Origin: Parus major
Lineage: Eukaryota; Chordata; Aves; Passeriformes; Paridae
DNA length: 64,000 nucleotides
Direction of reading: 5' to 3'
NCBI RefSeq assembly: GCF_001522545.3
Contig: NC_031777.1
Coordinates: 498,254-562,253, forward strand
Part shown: one piece after another, positions 22,001 through 34,000 of the stretch
Layout: each line of letters opens with the position of its first letter
How positions within the stretch are numbered: the first letter of the stretch is position 1
Position numbers and translations under genes: made by a program
The notes under the pieces: model-generated
Seen by the model: the letters and a program-made list of their open reading frames with translations, nothing else
Told to the model about the DNA's origin: nothing
Databases searched by the model: none

Positions 22001-25000
22001 ATGGTGAAAGCAGCAAACTGTCCTGAAACTGTTGGAGTGGGTGGTGTTCTCTTTAGGGTGAGAGTGTCAGAGGTCTCTCAGGTTGTAAACCAGCCATGGA
22101 GACTGGTGAGAGGCTCCCCTTTGCTTTACAGCTGTGCTGGCAGTGGCCAGGCTCTTTTGTGCTGAAGCTAGAACTTAGTGCTAAGTAATCCACTGAATGT
22201 GTAGCTTCTTCATGCTGATGTTTTCCTTCCAGATTTTTGGGAGGATTTTGGGCTGAAGCAGCCCCTTTCCTTTTGTGGAAACAGAAACAAATGATAGAAA
22301 CTGGGAGGGCAGCCTGAGTGAGACTCTCCTGGAGTATGTGGGAGGCAGTATGATCTGTGAGCTCAAGCCTGAAACCTCTGCCCTGCAGCTGAGGGAGCAG
22401 AAGCACTGCAATAAGTCCCGTGAAGGACCTTTGTGTTTACTCACCGGTCTCCACCCAGCTCCATACGTATTTACAGACTCTAGAGGGAGCCACGTTGATC
22501 TCGATGTGGTCAACACCAGGGCTGGATGGAGTAAGGAGTGGAGGGAGTCTTAAGGATGTTTACATAGAGCATTAAGCGGATTAAATAAACCCAACCTATT
22601 TCTGTCCTCAGTTGTTACAGGAAAAGCTGAATGACTTGAATTTCGAATTAAAATCTGTTCAAGAAACATCACAAAGGCAAGATCGTACAATCCAGAGTCT
22701 GAACGAGGCCCTGAAGAGTAAAGAGAGTAAGGTGAGAGCTTAGGGTGGGCAGGGTGGGGCTCAGCAAAACGGGGAGCTGTGCTAGCCCTGTGGGCAGTGG
22801 CTGAAAAGGAATGCTTGAGCCACTGCTTGGCATCCTGCATCTCAGTAAATTATTTCTTGCAAAGTCTCTTTCACGTGGTGCTGAGGTGTTGTAATCCAGG
22901 CTGGAGGCTTGGGATGGGAGAGTTTGTGCTTGGTTTGCCACTGACTGGGCTTCTTGTGCTTGGACTCAGACAGAGGAGCTGTACCACATCATCGAAGGGC
23001 AGAACGAGACCATGGCCAAGCTGCGGGACATGTTACACAGAAACCATCTGGGACAGCTGCAGGTATGTCCTGGAAAGCCTCAAATACATCAGGTGTCATT
23101 CTGCAGGCATCCTGGAAGATGTTTCTGAGTTTCTCTGAACCCTGCTTTTTGGTAGGTGTCAGAGAGCCCACTGTCACCCCAGGAGCAGCAGATGTCACCG
23201 CTCGATCTTCAGAACGCACTTTTCTGCACCAAACTGGAGGTGCAGAAGCTGAAGAGAGCTCAGCGCCAGAAGGAGCATCAGCTGGCTGAAGCCAAGAGAG
23301 CAACTCAGCTCCTGGAGACCACGGTCCAGGAGGAAGAGCAGCAGAAAGAGGCAACCTGGAAACACAATCAGGTATGGCAGGCACTTAGCCTGGAGGTTTC
23401 TGGGTTTACACAGCTAAGAAGCACTGGAGTGGTCAGTACTCTGCTCTTGTTCATCAACACTTGCCTAACCCCTCGTCACATGTGGTCTCCAGCCTCTTTA
23501 GTGTCATAGCTGAGGATTAAAAATCAGAAAAGACCCTTGATAAGTGGGTATGTTGTCACTTGTACATCATTGGCTGGTGCAAATGTCCCATCTCTTTTTG
23601 TGATGTTCATGTCCCTGCTGCACAGCTTAGCTGTGATTGACTAAAGCTCTGCCTGTGGCCAGAGCAAAGGGTTTAGATGGATGGATGGATACCCTGGGCA
23701 ATGAAATAAATTCAAACACCAAGGCAGTGTGTTTTGAGATGTGGAAGTTGTAGCATTGCAGAGCATTTTTAGCTGTTCCCACAGCCCTTCCTCAGACTGG
23801 CCCACTGTTCATTGTTGTGTTGAGGGCTGGATTCCAAGGGATGTGCTTTTTCCTTGCAGGAGCTGCGTGCTGTGGTACAACAGCTGCAGGCAGAGCTGCA
23901 GGACAAGGCTCAGCAGCTCCAGACTTTGGAGTGGGAGAGAAGCCGTGAGATGCAGGCCCAGGAGCAGAGAGTTCAGCGTTTGACTCAGCAGCTGGCTCGC
24001 AAGGAGCAGCTCCTGCAGGTGAGATGCAGGAAGATCTTGAGTTGAGCATAATTAAATGGAGTCCCTGATCCTCCTTCTTTGATATTTGGCCATGCAAAAG
24101 TCTGTCTGTAGCTTTCATGCATGCCCTTTGGAGGGAGGAGTGGCTTCTGGGCCCCCAAGGTGAGGGATAAGGCATGGGTATCCACATACCTCAGCTCACA
24201 GCAATGCCTGGTGAGCCCTGGCAGGTGTTAGTCAGCCAGCCCCATGTGCTGGCACTACCAGCCTTAATGTGAAGCCTAGAGCAAGCATTGGGTGGAGGTC
24301 CCTGATTGTGCTGTGCTGCTCTTGGGGGTGGGGGAGGTTTCTGTACTGTCAGTTGTGCTAGAGGGGTGGGGTGTGTGTGTGATCTCCAGGAGTCCAGGGA
24401 GCTTCTGCAATGCCAGCAAAGCTTGGAGAAGAGCCCTGCAGCCATGAATGCCATGTTGGAGAAACTGCAGCAGCGTGTCAGCGACAGAGATGCTGCTCTG
24501 GAGGTGAGCACATGTTGTAGGCACGTTCCAGTTGTCCCTGAGGCTCAGCCTTTGGGTTATCACCAGCCCCAGGCTGACCCCTGGGGTGACCACATGCTCA
24601 TCCTTTGGGAGGAGCCCCTCTGGCAGGGGGAGCTGGAGTCCAGCATGCAGGGAGTGTTGGCTGCAGAGCCCCATCAGGCCATGCTGAGCAATCCCCCTGT
24701 CCCACAGCGAGCAGTGGATGAGAAGTTCTGTGCCCTGGAGAAGAAGGAGCAAGAGCTGCAGCGGCTGCGGCTGTCCGTGCGGGAGCGCGGCAGCGACCTG
24801 GAGAGGCTGCGCACTGTCCTCTCCAGCAACGAGGCCACCATCCATGTGAGTGCTGGGCACAGCCTGCCCTGTGGGGACATGGGGCTAGACACACCTTCCT
24901 CTGAAAGCCCTGGGGAGAGTTTCTGCTGGTGTTTGGCTTCCTCTGGCCTCGTGTGTGGGGCGGGTTCCTGGGTCACTCTTGTTTCTGGGCCGGGCATAGA

Positions 25001-28000
25001 GGACACCTGGAGCAGATGGGTGAATCTGTGTGACTCTGCTAGCAGTAGAGACTGGTATTTCCAGTTTTGCTTAATTCAGAACTAAGTTTCTGTCCCTGCT
25101 TGAGTTGCTTGTGTTGTGGTTCTCAGAGCCTGGAGAGCCTCCTGAAAGCCAAAACCCTGGAACTGGAGCAGGTGTCAGCAACCTGCCAAAACCTCCGCTG
25201 GCTCAAAGAGGAGATTGAGGCCAAATCTGGCAGCAGGCAGAAGGAGCAGGAGGGGATCATCCAACAGCTGCAGACCTGCCTGCATGACAGGAACAAGGAA
25301 GTGGAGGTAAGGCCTTAGCTTGGCTTCCTGAGCCTTCAGCCAGTTTGTCCATAGAGAGTGGTCCCAAAGCAGAGGCTGCTGCCTGTCTCGCCTGAAGCTG
25401 TGCTCAGCGTTTAGAGGGTGGCTGCTTTTGGCACTTGAACATACCTGTGCCTGCTGACACTGCTCCCTCAGCTACACCCAGGCTGCAGAGTCCTTGAACA
25501 ACTTCCAGTCTCTCTCCTCCCCCTTGCTCAGGAGCTTACAGCAACTCTGCTGTGCAAGCTGGGCCCCGGGCAGAGTGAGGTAGCAGAGGAGCTGTGCCTG
25601 CGTCTCCAGCACAAGGAGAAGATGCTGCAGGATCTCCTCAATGACCGGAACCGCCAAACCATGGAGCATGATGCTGAAATTCGGGAGCTGCTGCAGGCTC
25701 TGAGCACCAAGGAGCAGCAGAGCAGAGTGAGTTTTGTGCACTGCCACAGTGGGAGGCTGAGGTGGGTGACCCTGACTTTTGTTAAGCAAAGAGCAGCCCC
25801 TGGGTGGGCTGAGAGGACCAGAGGAGTTTGTTCCTCATGTTCCTCTGTACATGAGAGGCTGGTGAGCAGAGATGGGAGGGCTGCACTGGGGTGGGTGTGA
25901 GTGGCCAGGAACAGTAACTGCCAGGCTGCTTTGCAGAGCTCTTGGTGTCTCCAGCAGCAGATAAATACTGAGATGGTTTCCCTTAGTCTCTAAGGAAGAA
26001 AAGGGAGCAGGATCCCCTGATCATGGCCCTATCCTTAATTTTCCCCCTCAATCAGGTGGCTGCAGAGAAGATGGCACAGGCTTTGGCTGAAAGGAGCTGT
26101 GAGCTACAACTGCTGCGCCAGCACGTGTTGGGGAAGGAGCCTGTTGGGACCCAGTCAGCTGGTGCCAGGCCATTGAAGCAGGACAAACAACCCATACAAG
26201 TAAGAATCATGCACTGTGTTTCTCTGCCTGTGGCCTTGGGGCTGCAGAAAGAACTGATGGCCACAGAAGGAAGTAGGAGAGAAGAGCAGCACAGAGAATG
26301 ATAGAAATGAAAGTGGGATTACCAAAAAGACTTCCTATAGGAGGAGAAGAAACTGAAGAGCAGGAATGTTGCCTGAATGTTCTGATCTTGATTTCATCAG
26401 CCTTTGTCACTCAGTGTCTCTTTTTGTTTTGATGGAGCAGTAATTGAATCCCTGGGGCACATGAGAGTATGAAAGGCATCCACCCTTTGACCTTGCAGCA
26501 TTGACCCACTCCTTCCTTGGGATGGGCTGCCTTGCTGTATTGTAATCCCCTCCCTGACATTGTCACATTCTGGAGGGGACAAGAGAGCTAAATTTAGGTC
26601 CCACTAATTCTTGGCAGAGCCTGCTGGCTGTTTGCTGTCTCTTCCACAACTGGAGTTGGTATTTTTAAAGCAGCTTTGCTAAAATCCCCTTTGAGGCTGA
26701 GCACAGCTCCAAGGCTGCATATGCCATGGCTCCTACTTGAGCAGCTGTTAATGGTTTATTGGTGAGCTGACTGTAGAATGTTTTTAAGCAGCTGTAAACA
26801 GGTTTCTATTCCCAGCTCTAGACACTTCCAGGGATGTGTTTTCCTTCCTGCATGGTCTCTTTGGGCCACATCTGAGATAAAGATGAGTCTCAGTTGAAAG
26901 ATGGTCTTGCTGCAATTGAGTGAAACCTGTTTAATCTTTGCTGTGAAGACACTTGCTGCCAGCAGCTTCCCAGTGCCAAGTAAAACAAGGCCAGTGCCCT
27001 CTTCCCCACACATACAACTTGTGGGTGCAGTTCACTCGTTCCTGCTGCCTGGCTATATCCCCTTCATTGTTTTTCCACATTTTAGAGCTGTCAACAGAAC
27101 AGCTTTGCTGCAGTCCTGGAATTCTGGGGAAGCTGTGTGTTCCCCATGAAAATGCAAACCTGCAGACTTTTATGTTTTCAGGAGATACTGCAAAGAGCTT
27201 GTGGAGCTACAGTCATTGCTGGATCCCCACAGGAGGACAGCAGCTGCAGGACAGAGGGAGGTGAGTGTGGGACAGCTTCTTTTCAGGTCCCTAAATATGA
27301 CCAGGGCTTTCTGCTATGGGGGAATCATTACATGAAACTGTGGAAGAGTAGAGAGCTTTGAACAAGAGAATTTTGAAATAAAGCTCTGCCTCTCTTCTGG
27401 GTGATGTCTGAGGATGGGAGTAAAGGAACTTACTGCTGCTGTTGGGTCCGAGGTGAGGTGTTTCTACTCAAGATCTGATGCTGTCCACTGGAGAGTTCTT
27501 GACTTTGTTGCAGGCTGAGCTGAGACAAGTGTACCTGTTTTGGGTTTTGCCTTGGGGCCAGGACACTTGATCTTTGCCAGGGGTAGGACAGCAGGCCTGT
27601 GATGCTGCTGCTGCTTTTGGCTGCTGTTGAAACAAGCAGGGAAGAAGAGCCTTTACTATCAGTGGGATAGGGAGCACAAGCAGCAGGGTCCTGTGTTGCC
27701 AGAGAGGGATTGTGTGTGATCTGGGCTCTGAGCTGGCACCTGGTGTTCCTGCAGTAACCAAGTTGTCTTTGCAGTTACAATGTCAGCAGCAGAACTGGAG
27801 AAGGATCTTGTCAATGCCAAAGAGGAGCTGGAGCTAATGGCGAGGAAGGAAAGGGAAAGCAGGGTGAGCTTGTGGTGGAGCCTGTACTGGTCTCCTTTGC
27901 TTTTGGGAGGCTTTAGGGCTGTGCCTCACTGGAGGTTTTGGACTCTACTCTTGTGAGGGTACCCCCAGTGAGAGAAGTGGGGCAGGGAGATGTTTGTTTT

Positions 28001-31000
28001 CAGAAGTCTCTGACATTCCTCTCTTCCCTCTGCAGCGGGAGCTCACTGCTCTCCAGTCTGTCGTGGCCACACAGGAGGAGGAGCTGCAGGTGCAGGCCTC
28101 AGATATTGAATCCTTGACCAGAACCATCCAGATGAAAGAGGACCTCATCAAGGTGAGATGCTGTGCTAGGCTGGGTGAGTTCCACCTGGGGAAGCTGCAG
28201 AGGAGTCTCTTTGTCCCCCACATCCTCAGAGCAGTGTGGCTGGCTGGCTGTGGTTGCTGTTGCCTACAGCTCTCTGGGTTCCTTTGGCAAACCCCCAGAC
28301 TCTTCTTACTTGGAGTTCTGCTCTCTCTGTACCAAACACCCTCCTTCACATCCTTTAATCAGAATGCACCCTTTTTGTGCCCCTCCTTGGTTCTTACTGA
28401 GCACTGTGGTCTGTGCCTAATCCACGCTTGGTGCTTTGGCATTTTTTTCTTGGAAGACCTGGATCTTTCCAAGCACTGGAAACTTCTGGCAGTTGCATTC
28501 CGGGGAGGTTTGTGAAGGTCCAGCTGTCTTTGTTACTGATCCCTTCCTCACTGAGCTCTCCTGCTGTTTGCTGGGTTTCAGGATCTGCAGATGCAGCTGG
28601 TGGATCCTGAAGAAATTCCAGCCATGGAAAGGCTGACACAAGAGGTGCTGATGCTTCGGGAGAAAGTGGCCATAGCAGAGTCCCAGGGACAGGAGGCTAC
28701 TGGAAACAGAAGGCAGCAGGTAGTGTGCCAGTGGGGCAAACTTGGATGTGTTTGTCTTTCTGCTGGTGCTCAGGTGTGGGGCTTTGTTTTCAGCCTTTGG
28801 ATACTCCAGGATGTGCTTGTTCTTGGAAGCTGGCTGTGTGTGGTTGTGGGAATACAGAGGAGAAGTTCTCTTTAGCACTTGTCCAAAGGGCAGAGTCTTT
28901 TGGGAGTCCAGGGATGACATTGGACACAAGGAAGAGAGGAAAGGGAACTCCCAGTTTGTCAGGGACAGCTAGATACCTCCTCTGATTTCTGTCTCTGTTT
29001 AAGAGCTGCACCTTGTGTCTTCTCTCCAAGCAGTTGTTACTGATGCTGGAAGGGCTGGTGGCTGAGAGGAATCGGTTAAATGAGGCTCTCCAGGCAGAGA
29101 GGCAGCTCTATGGCAGCCTGGTGAAGTTTCACACCCACCCAGACACGTAAGTGAGGCTGCCTGGGCTCTGCTGCCCTGCTCTGCTGCCAGGGCAGGTGTG
29201 GCTGGTCCATGGGGCAGTCCCTGAAGATCATTCTGCAGGTCTGAGAGTTTTCAGTGGGGGAAGAGGGGGTCTAGGCAAAGGATCAGCCAAATGCTTCTTT
29301 GAGAGTCCAAGTTTCAGGCTGCCTTTTTCCCTCAAAGAGGCTGCAGTGGCCAGCTTTAGTGGCTCCCTAAACTCCCCCCATTTACCATGGGATTTCCATC
29401 TCTGGTCCTTAGCTTATCTTTTCCCAACTCAGTTTCCCACCCACTCTTGGCCATCTTTCAGAGGCTGCTGTCAAATTCTCAGCCAACTGTTGGGTTGATA
29501 AGGATCCCTCTAGGTGCTTATCCAGGCAGTTGCCTGTCCCCTGATTTAATCCCCTGCCCTTCACAGGGCTGCAGCCTCTGGGATATTTGAGCTACCTGAT
29601 AGCAAGAGAGCACATAAGTGGAGTGCTTGGGAAAGCACTGCAGAACAGCTGTGACTCCGAGGCCCCTGCCATGGTCAGGGGCCTTTTTTGGGGGTGGCTG
29701 TGCTTGGAGGTGAGGCAGGAGGTGCCTGGGGAGCCCCCGGGGCTGTGCCTGGCTCGGTGTCCCCGAGGGTGGAGGATGTCCCTCGGCACAGCCTGTCTAA
29801 CCCTCTTCCCTCCTGTGCCGCGTGTCGCTCAGCTCTGCGAGAGACCACGCCCTGCAGGTGGAGCTGGAGGGGGTCCACGAGCTCCGGGGACAGCTGGAAG
29901 AAGCTCTTGGAAGAAGCTTGGAGTGTTTGAGCAGGCTGGAGACGCAGGGCGCCATAGGAGGTGGGGAACAGGAGCGTGTGAGAGTCCTACCCCAGCATGC
30001 CTTCTGAGCACTGGCGCTCGGCCGCCCGCCACGGAAACGGTTCACTAACCCATCTCACTGACTCTGAGCTTTGGTACTTAGTGATGGTACGATAGAACCA
30101 TGGTGCAGGGCTTTTTTTTATTATTATTATTATTTGTTTTATTTTTGAGCTGCTTTGGAAACGGCGATCAGTGCAATCCACCTGTGTCTCGTGTACGTTC
30201 CTGTCTGACCCACCCTGGTGGCCACTGATGTATTTGCACATTCAAATCATTCCATTTTAGTTATTCCCCTCTATCTACCTTCTCTTCCCACCACCATGGG
30301 CCAAATAAAGATTCCCTGTCTCTGAAGGAAACACCAGATGTTTTCTATCCTGTCCCAAGTGCATGAGTGTGAGTTTTTGTATTCCCTCACCATTTTTCTT
30401 ACCCAGTGACATCCACCCCTTGGGTTGATGGTGGCTGGCCCAAAGGGAGGCAGTGTACATGGAAAAGTCTGTTCCAGAGACAGAGAGTTCAAAACCTGGG
30501 GACACTTGCCTGGGCCTTTTACCCAAGACTTGTGTAGAACCAGCAATTCAGTTTATGCTTAAACCAAATCCTTCTCCAGTGTTGATAATTTTACTGACTG
30601 GCTTTTTTTTTTTCCCTAATTTTAAGTTGTTTCAACCTAACTTGTGAGAACCTTCAGAGGAGAGCTTCCTCCTCTTTTTGACAGATGGTTTGAGGGGTGT
30701 CCCTGTTCCCAGGGTCTGGGCTGGGTCTGTCCCCTCACTCATACATGCACATGTCCCTTACTCATACATGCTCATGTGCCCCTTGGGCCATGGGCAGGAC
30801 CCTATTCTGAGGTGCTGGGCTCTGGCCCCCTCAGCACCACTGCATCCCTTTTCCAGGCCCTCTTCCACCTCCTCTGGCAATGTGGGAGCTTGTGTGAAAG
30901 CTGAAAAACAGTAGCAACAACCTTCCACTGACCAGGGCTTCCCATGCACAGCGGGCTGTGGATCTGCTGTCTAGTACTCAATCACTTCTCAAAACAGCAG

Positions 31001-34000
31001 GAGCAAATTTCACACCTCTGAGCATGTGTTTGTGCTTGCTGGGGCTGCTGAACGAGGGGCAGGCAGAGCAGAGGAGCTCCTCCGTGGTGCTGGGCTGAGC
31101 ACCTGGCCCTGTGCCTGCTCTGCTGCATGGCTCCTTGCAGCTGCCTCAGCTGGCACTGCCTGTCCTGTGCCTGCTGCTGCCCTGGGGGCTGGGAGGGAGC
31201 AGAAGCTCAGCACTGCCCCTCTGGATCGGCACACAGCAGTTCCCCCGGCCTTTGAGGGACACAGCTGGGAGCTGCTGGGCAGCTCTGGCTTTTGTTAGCT
31301 CTTCCTTTCTTGTGTTTCATCTCATTCCCCTTCTCTTACTTCTCTCTGTAGCACCATTCTTCTCCCCATCCTTTTGCTTCTCACTTGGTAGAAGCCTTTG
31401 TGGCCCTGTTCTTACCTTTCCATTTTCCCTCTGCCATCCTGGCACTGATGCCCAGCTGTTCCCTTGGGTACCATGGAGCCCATTGGCATGGCCTGAGAGG
31501 AGCCTTGGCTGGTGCTCAGGCATCTCCCTCCTCCACCTGTGTCTGTTTTGCTGTAGATCTGTCCCTGCCTCTGTAGATCTGTCCCATCGCTGCTCTGAAG
31601 TGTCCCAGGGTTATCCTGGGCTCGGATGTCACAGCTTTCCTGGCCTGTTCTTCAAGGCCTGCTCTTATCCCTGACAGCCTTGAGCATTCCCTGCCTGAGA
31701 TCACCCTCTGTCAAACTCTGCAGTGCTTTGTGCTGTCTCTGTGTGCTGCCATTCCTCCCTCTCTGAACTTCCCCAAGGCTTCCTGTGCCTGGTTCCCAGC
31801 AGTGTGGAGGTTCCTGTGCTGTACCTGGGTGTCCCGGGCTTGTGGGCCGTGTCCAGTTTGCAAGCATGTAACTAACCCTGTGTGCCTTCAGGCTGGGCTG
31901 AAAGCCCGAGGGGGCTGTGGAAAAGCAGAGCTGTGGCTGCACCTCTTGCCTGCTGTGCTGGTGGCACACAGAGCTGAGCAGCCTGCTGTGCTCCTGCTGT
32001 GATGGGTTCAGGTATGTGGGGATGCAGCCTGGGCACAGCTGCCCTGCGTGCACACATCTCTGCTCCTCAGCACCAGCTTCCTGTCTGCCCCTTGGTTTTA
32101 GCTGGTTTTGGGGTTGCTTTTCCTTGAGAATTGCACTCCCTTTTACTCCTCAGCCCTGGAGCCCCGGGAGGGAGCTGTGGGCAGTGGTGAGAAGTGGGGA
32201 TGCTGTGCCCTGGCACAAGGCAACAACCACCTGAGCTGGTTCTCATGTTCCCAGAGCAGCTGTGGGTCACTTTGCCGGGTCCCTCAGCCGTGGTGACCCA
32301 CCTTGAGAGCCTTGTGGCCCCCAGCCCCACAGGACTGTATCCCCTCACTCTTCAGTGCTGTCCCTGGCTGCTTCAGCACCAGCGGACTCTGTCCCTGGGG
32401 GCTCACAGGGCTGTGCTTTGGCTGTGCCGAGAGCCACCTACAGGAGCCGCTTCTTCCTGCGCTGCTGCTGCCACTTAGAGCTGTCGCTGAGCGTTTTGCT
32501 CCCAGACCGGCATTTCCCTGTGATGGCTGTCCTTGTTCCCTGGGACAGGGATGGCTGTCCTTGTTCCCTGGGGCTGGGATGGCTGTCCTTGTTCCCTGGG
32601 ACAGGGATGGCTGTCCTTGTTCCCTGGGNNNNNNNNNNNNNNNNNNNNNNNNNNNNNNNNNNNNNNNNNNNNNNNNNNNNNNNNNNNNNNNNNNNNNNNN
32701 NNNNNNNNNNNNNNNNNNNNNNNNNNNNNNNNNNNNNNNNNNNNNNNNNNNNNNNNNNNNNNNNNNNNNNNNNNNNNNNNNNNNNNNNNNNNNNNNNNNN
32801 NNNNNNNNNNNNNNNNNNNNNNNNNNNNNNNNNNNNNNNNNNNNNNNNNNNNNNNNNNNNNNNNNNNNNNNNNNNNNNNNNNNNNNNNNNNNNNNNNNNN
32901 NNNNNNNNNNNNNNNNNNNNNNNNNNNNNNNNNNNNNNNNNNNNNNNNNNNNNNNNNNNNNNNNNNNNNNNNNNNNNNNNNNNNNNNNNNNNNNNNNNNN
33001 NNNNNNNNNNNNNNNNNNNNNNNNNNNNNNNNNNNNNNNNNNNNNNNNNNNNNNNNNNNNNNNNNNNNNNNNNNNNNNNNNNNNNNNNNNNTGTCCTTGT
33101 TCCCTGAGACAGGGATGGCTGTCCTTGTTCCCTGGGGCTGGATGGCTGTCCTTGCTCCCTGGGACATGGCTCCTTCCGTGGGCCCACACCTGCATCGTGC
33201 AGGGTGATGTGTCCCCAGGTTCAGCACTGAGGTGCCCCACATTTTTGCAGCTTCCTGGCACACGTGGCTCTCCTGAGTGTGTCCCCTCTATGAGCACAGT
33301 GCCCTGTGCAAACGCCTGCCCTGCTGCAAGGCACGTTCCTGCTGGTCCTCAGCTATTCTTCCTGAGAGCCAGATGCATCCCTGCTGGCTTCACCAGTGAA
33401 GCTTGGCATCTCTCTGTGCTCCCCTGCTCTGTGTTCTGCCTTGCCCTGCAGCTCCAGAGTTGATGGTGATGGATTTGTCTGCAGGCAAAGCACTTACCTC
33501 TCTTTTGGTGCACAGCCAGCTGTGGAGCCTGGCCCTTAACAGCCCTAGAGGACAGTCTTGGGCCCTGCCAAATGTCTCTTCCCCTGGGAAGAAGAGGGAT
33601 TGGGGATACACCCATCTCCCCAGGGGTTTGAGTCCTCACGCAGGGTTTGGCACCAAGGGGACAGGAGCAGAGCTGTGTGCAAGCAGAAAAGCACAGCCGC
33701 GGCACCGCCCAAGCTGCAGTAGGGACACAAGTGTCCCTTCAGCTCTGCAAAGCCAGCACGGGGCTTGCAAGGAGCCCCAGGCCTGCCTGGCAGCACGGCT
33801 TGGGCACTGTGGGCAGGGTGGCTGCTCCTGCCTGGGCAGGCAGCAGTGGGGTGCTCACCCCAATCCTCCCACCGGGCTGGGGAGTCCAGCGGGGCTCCCT
33901 GCCCGAGGCTGTGCTGCTGCTGCTGCTGCCGGCTGTGCCTTGCGGAGCGGCTGCGGGCGGGTGCTGCCCGGTCCTGTCCGCCAGGGCAGCGAGAACAAGG

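Noticed and set aside
32522..33172. CRISPR-like regular array
   Set aside because: Head-to-tail 28-bp units without unique spacers in a vertebrate intron: a minisatellite.
32284..33463. Long open frames on both strands through the N run near 33 kb
   Set aside because: They are open only because N is read as unknown residues and the 28-bp unit lacks stops. The same applies to frames across the gaps at 38.7-39.0 and 51.0-51.9 kb.
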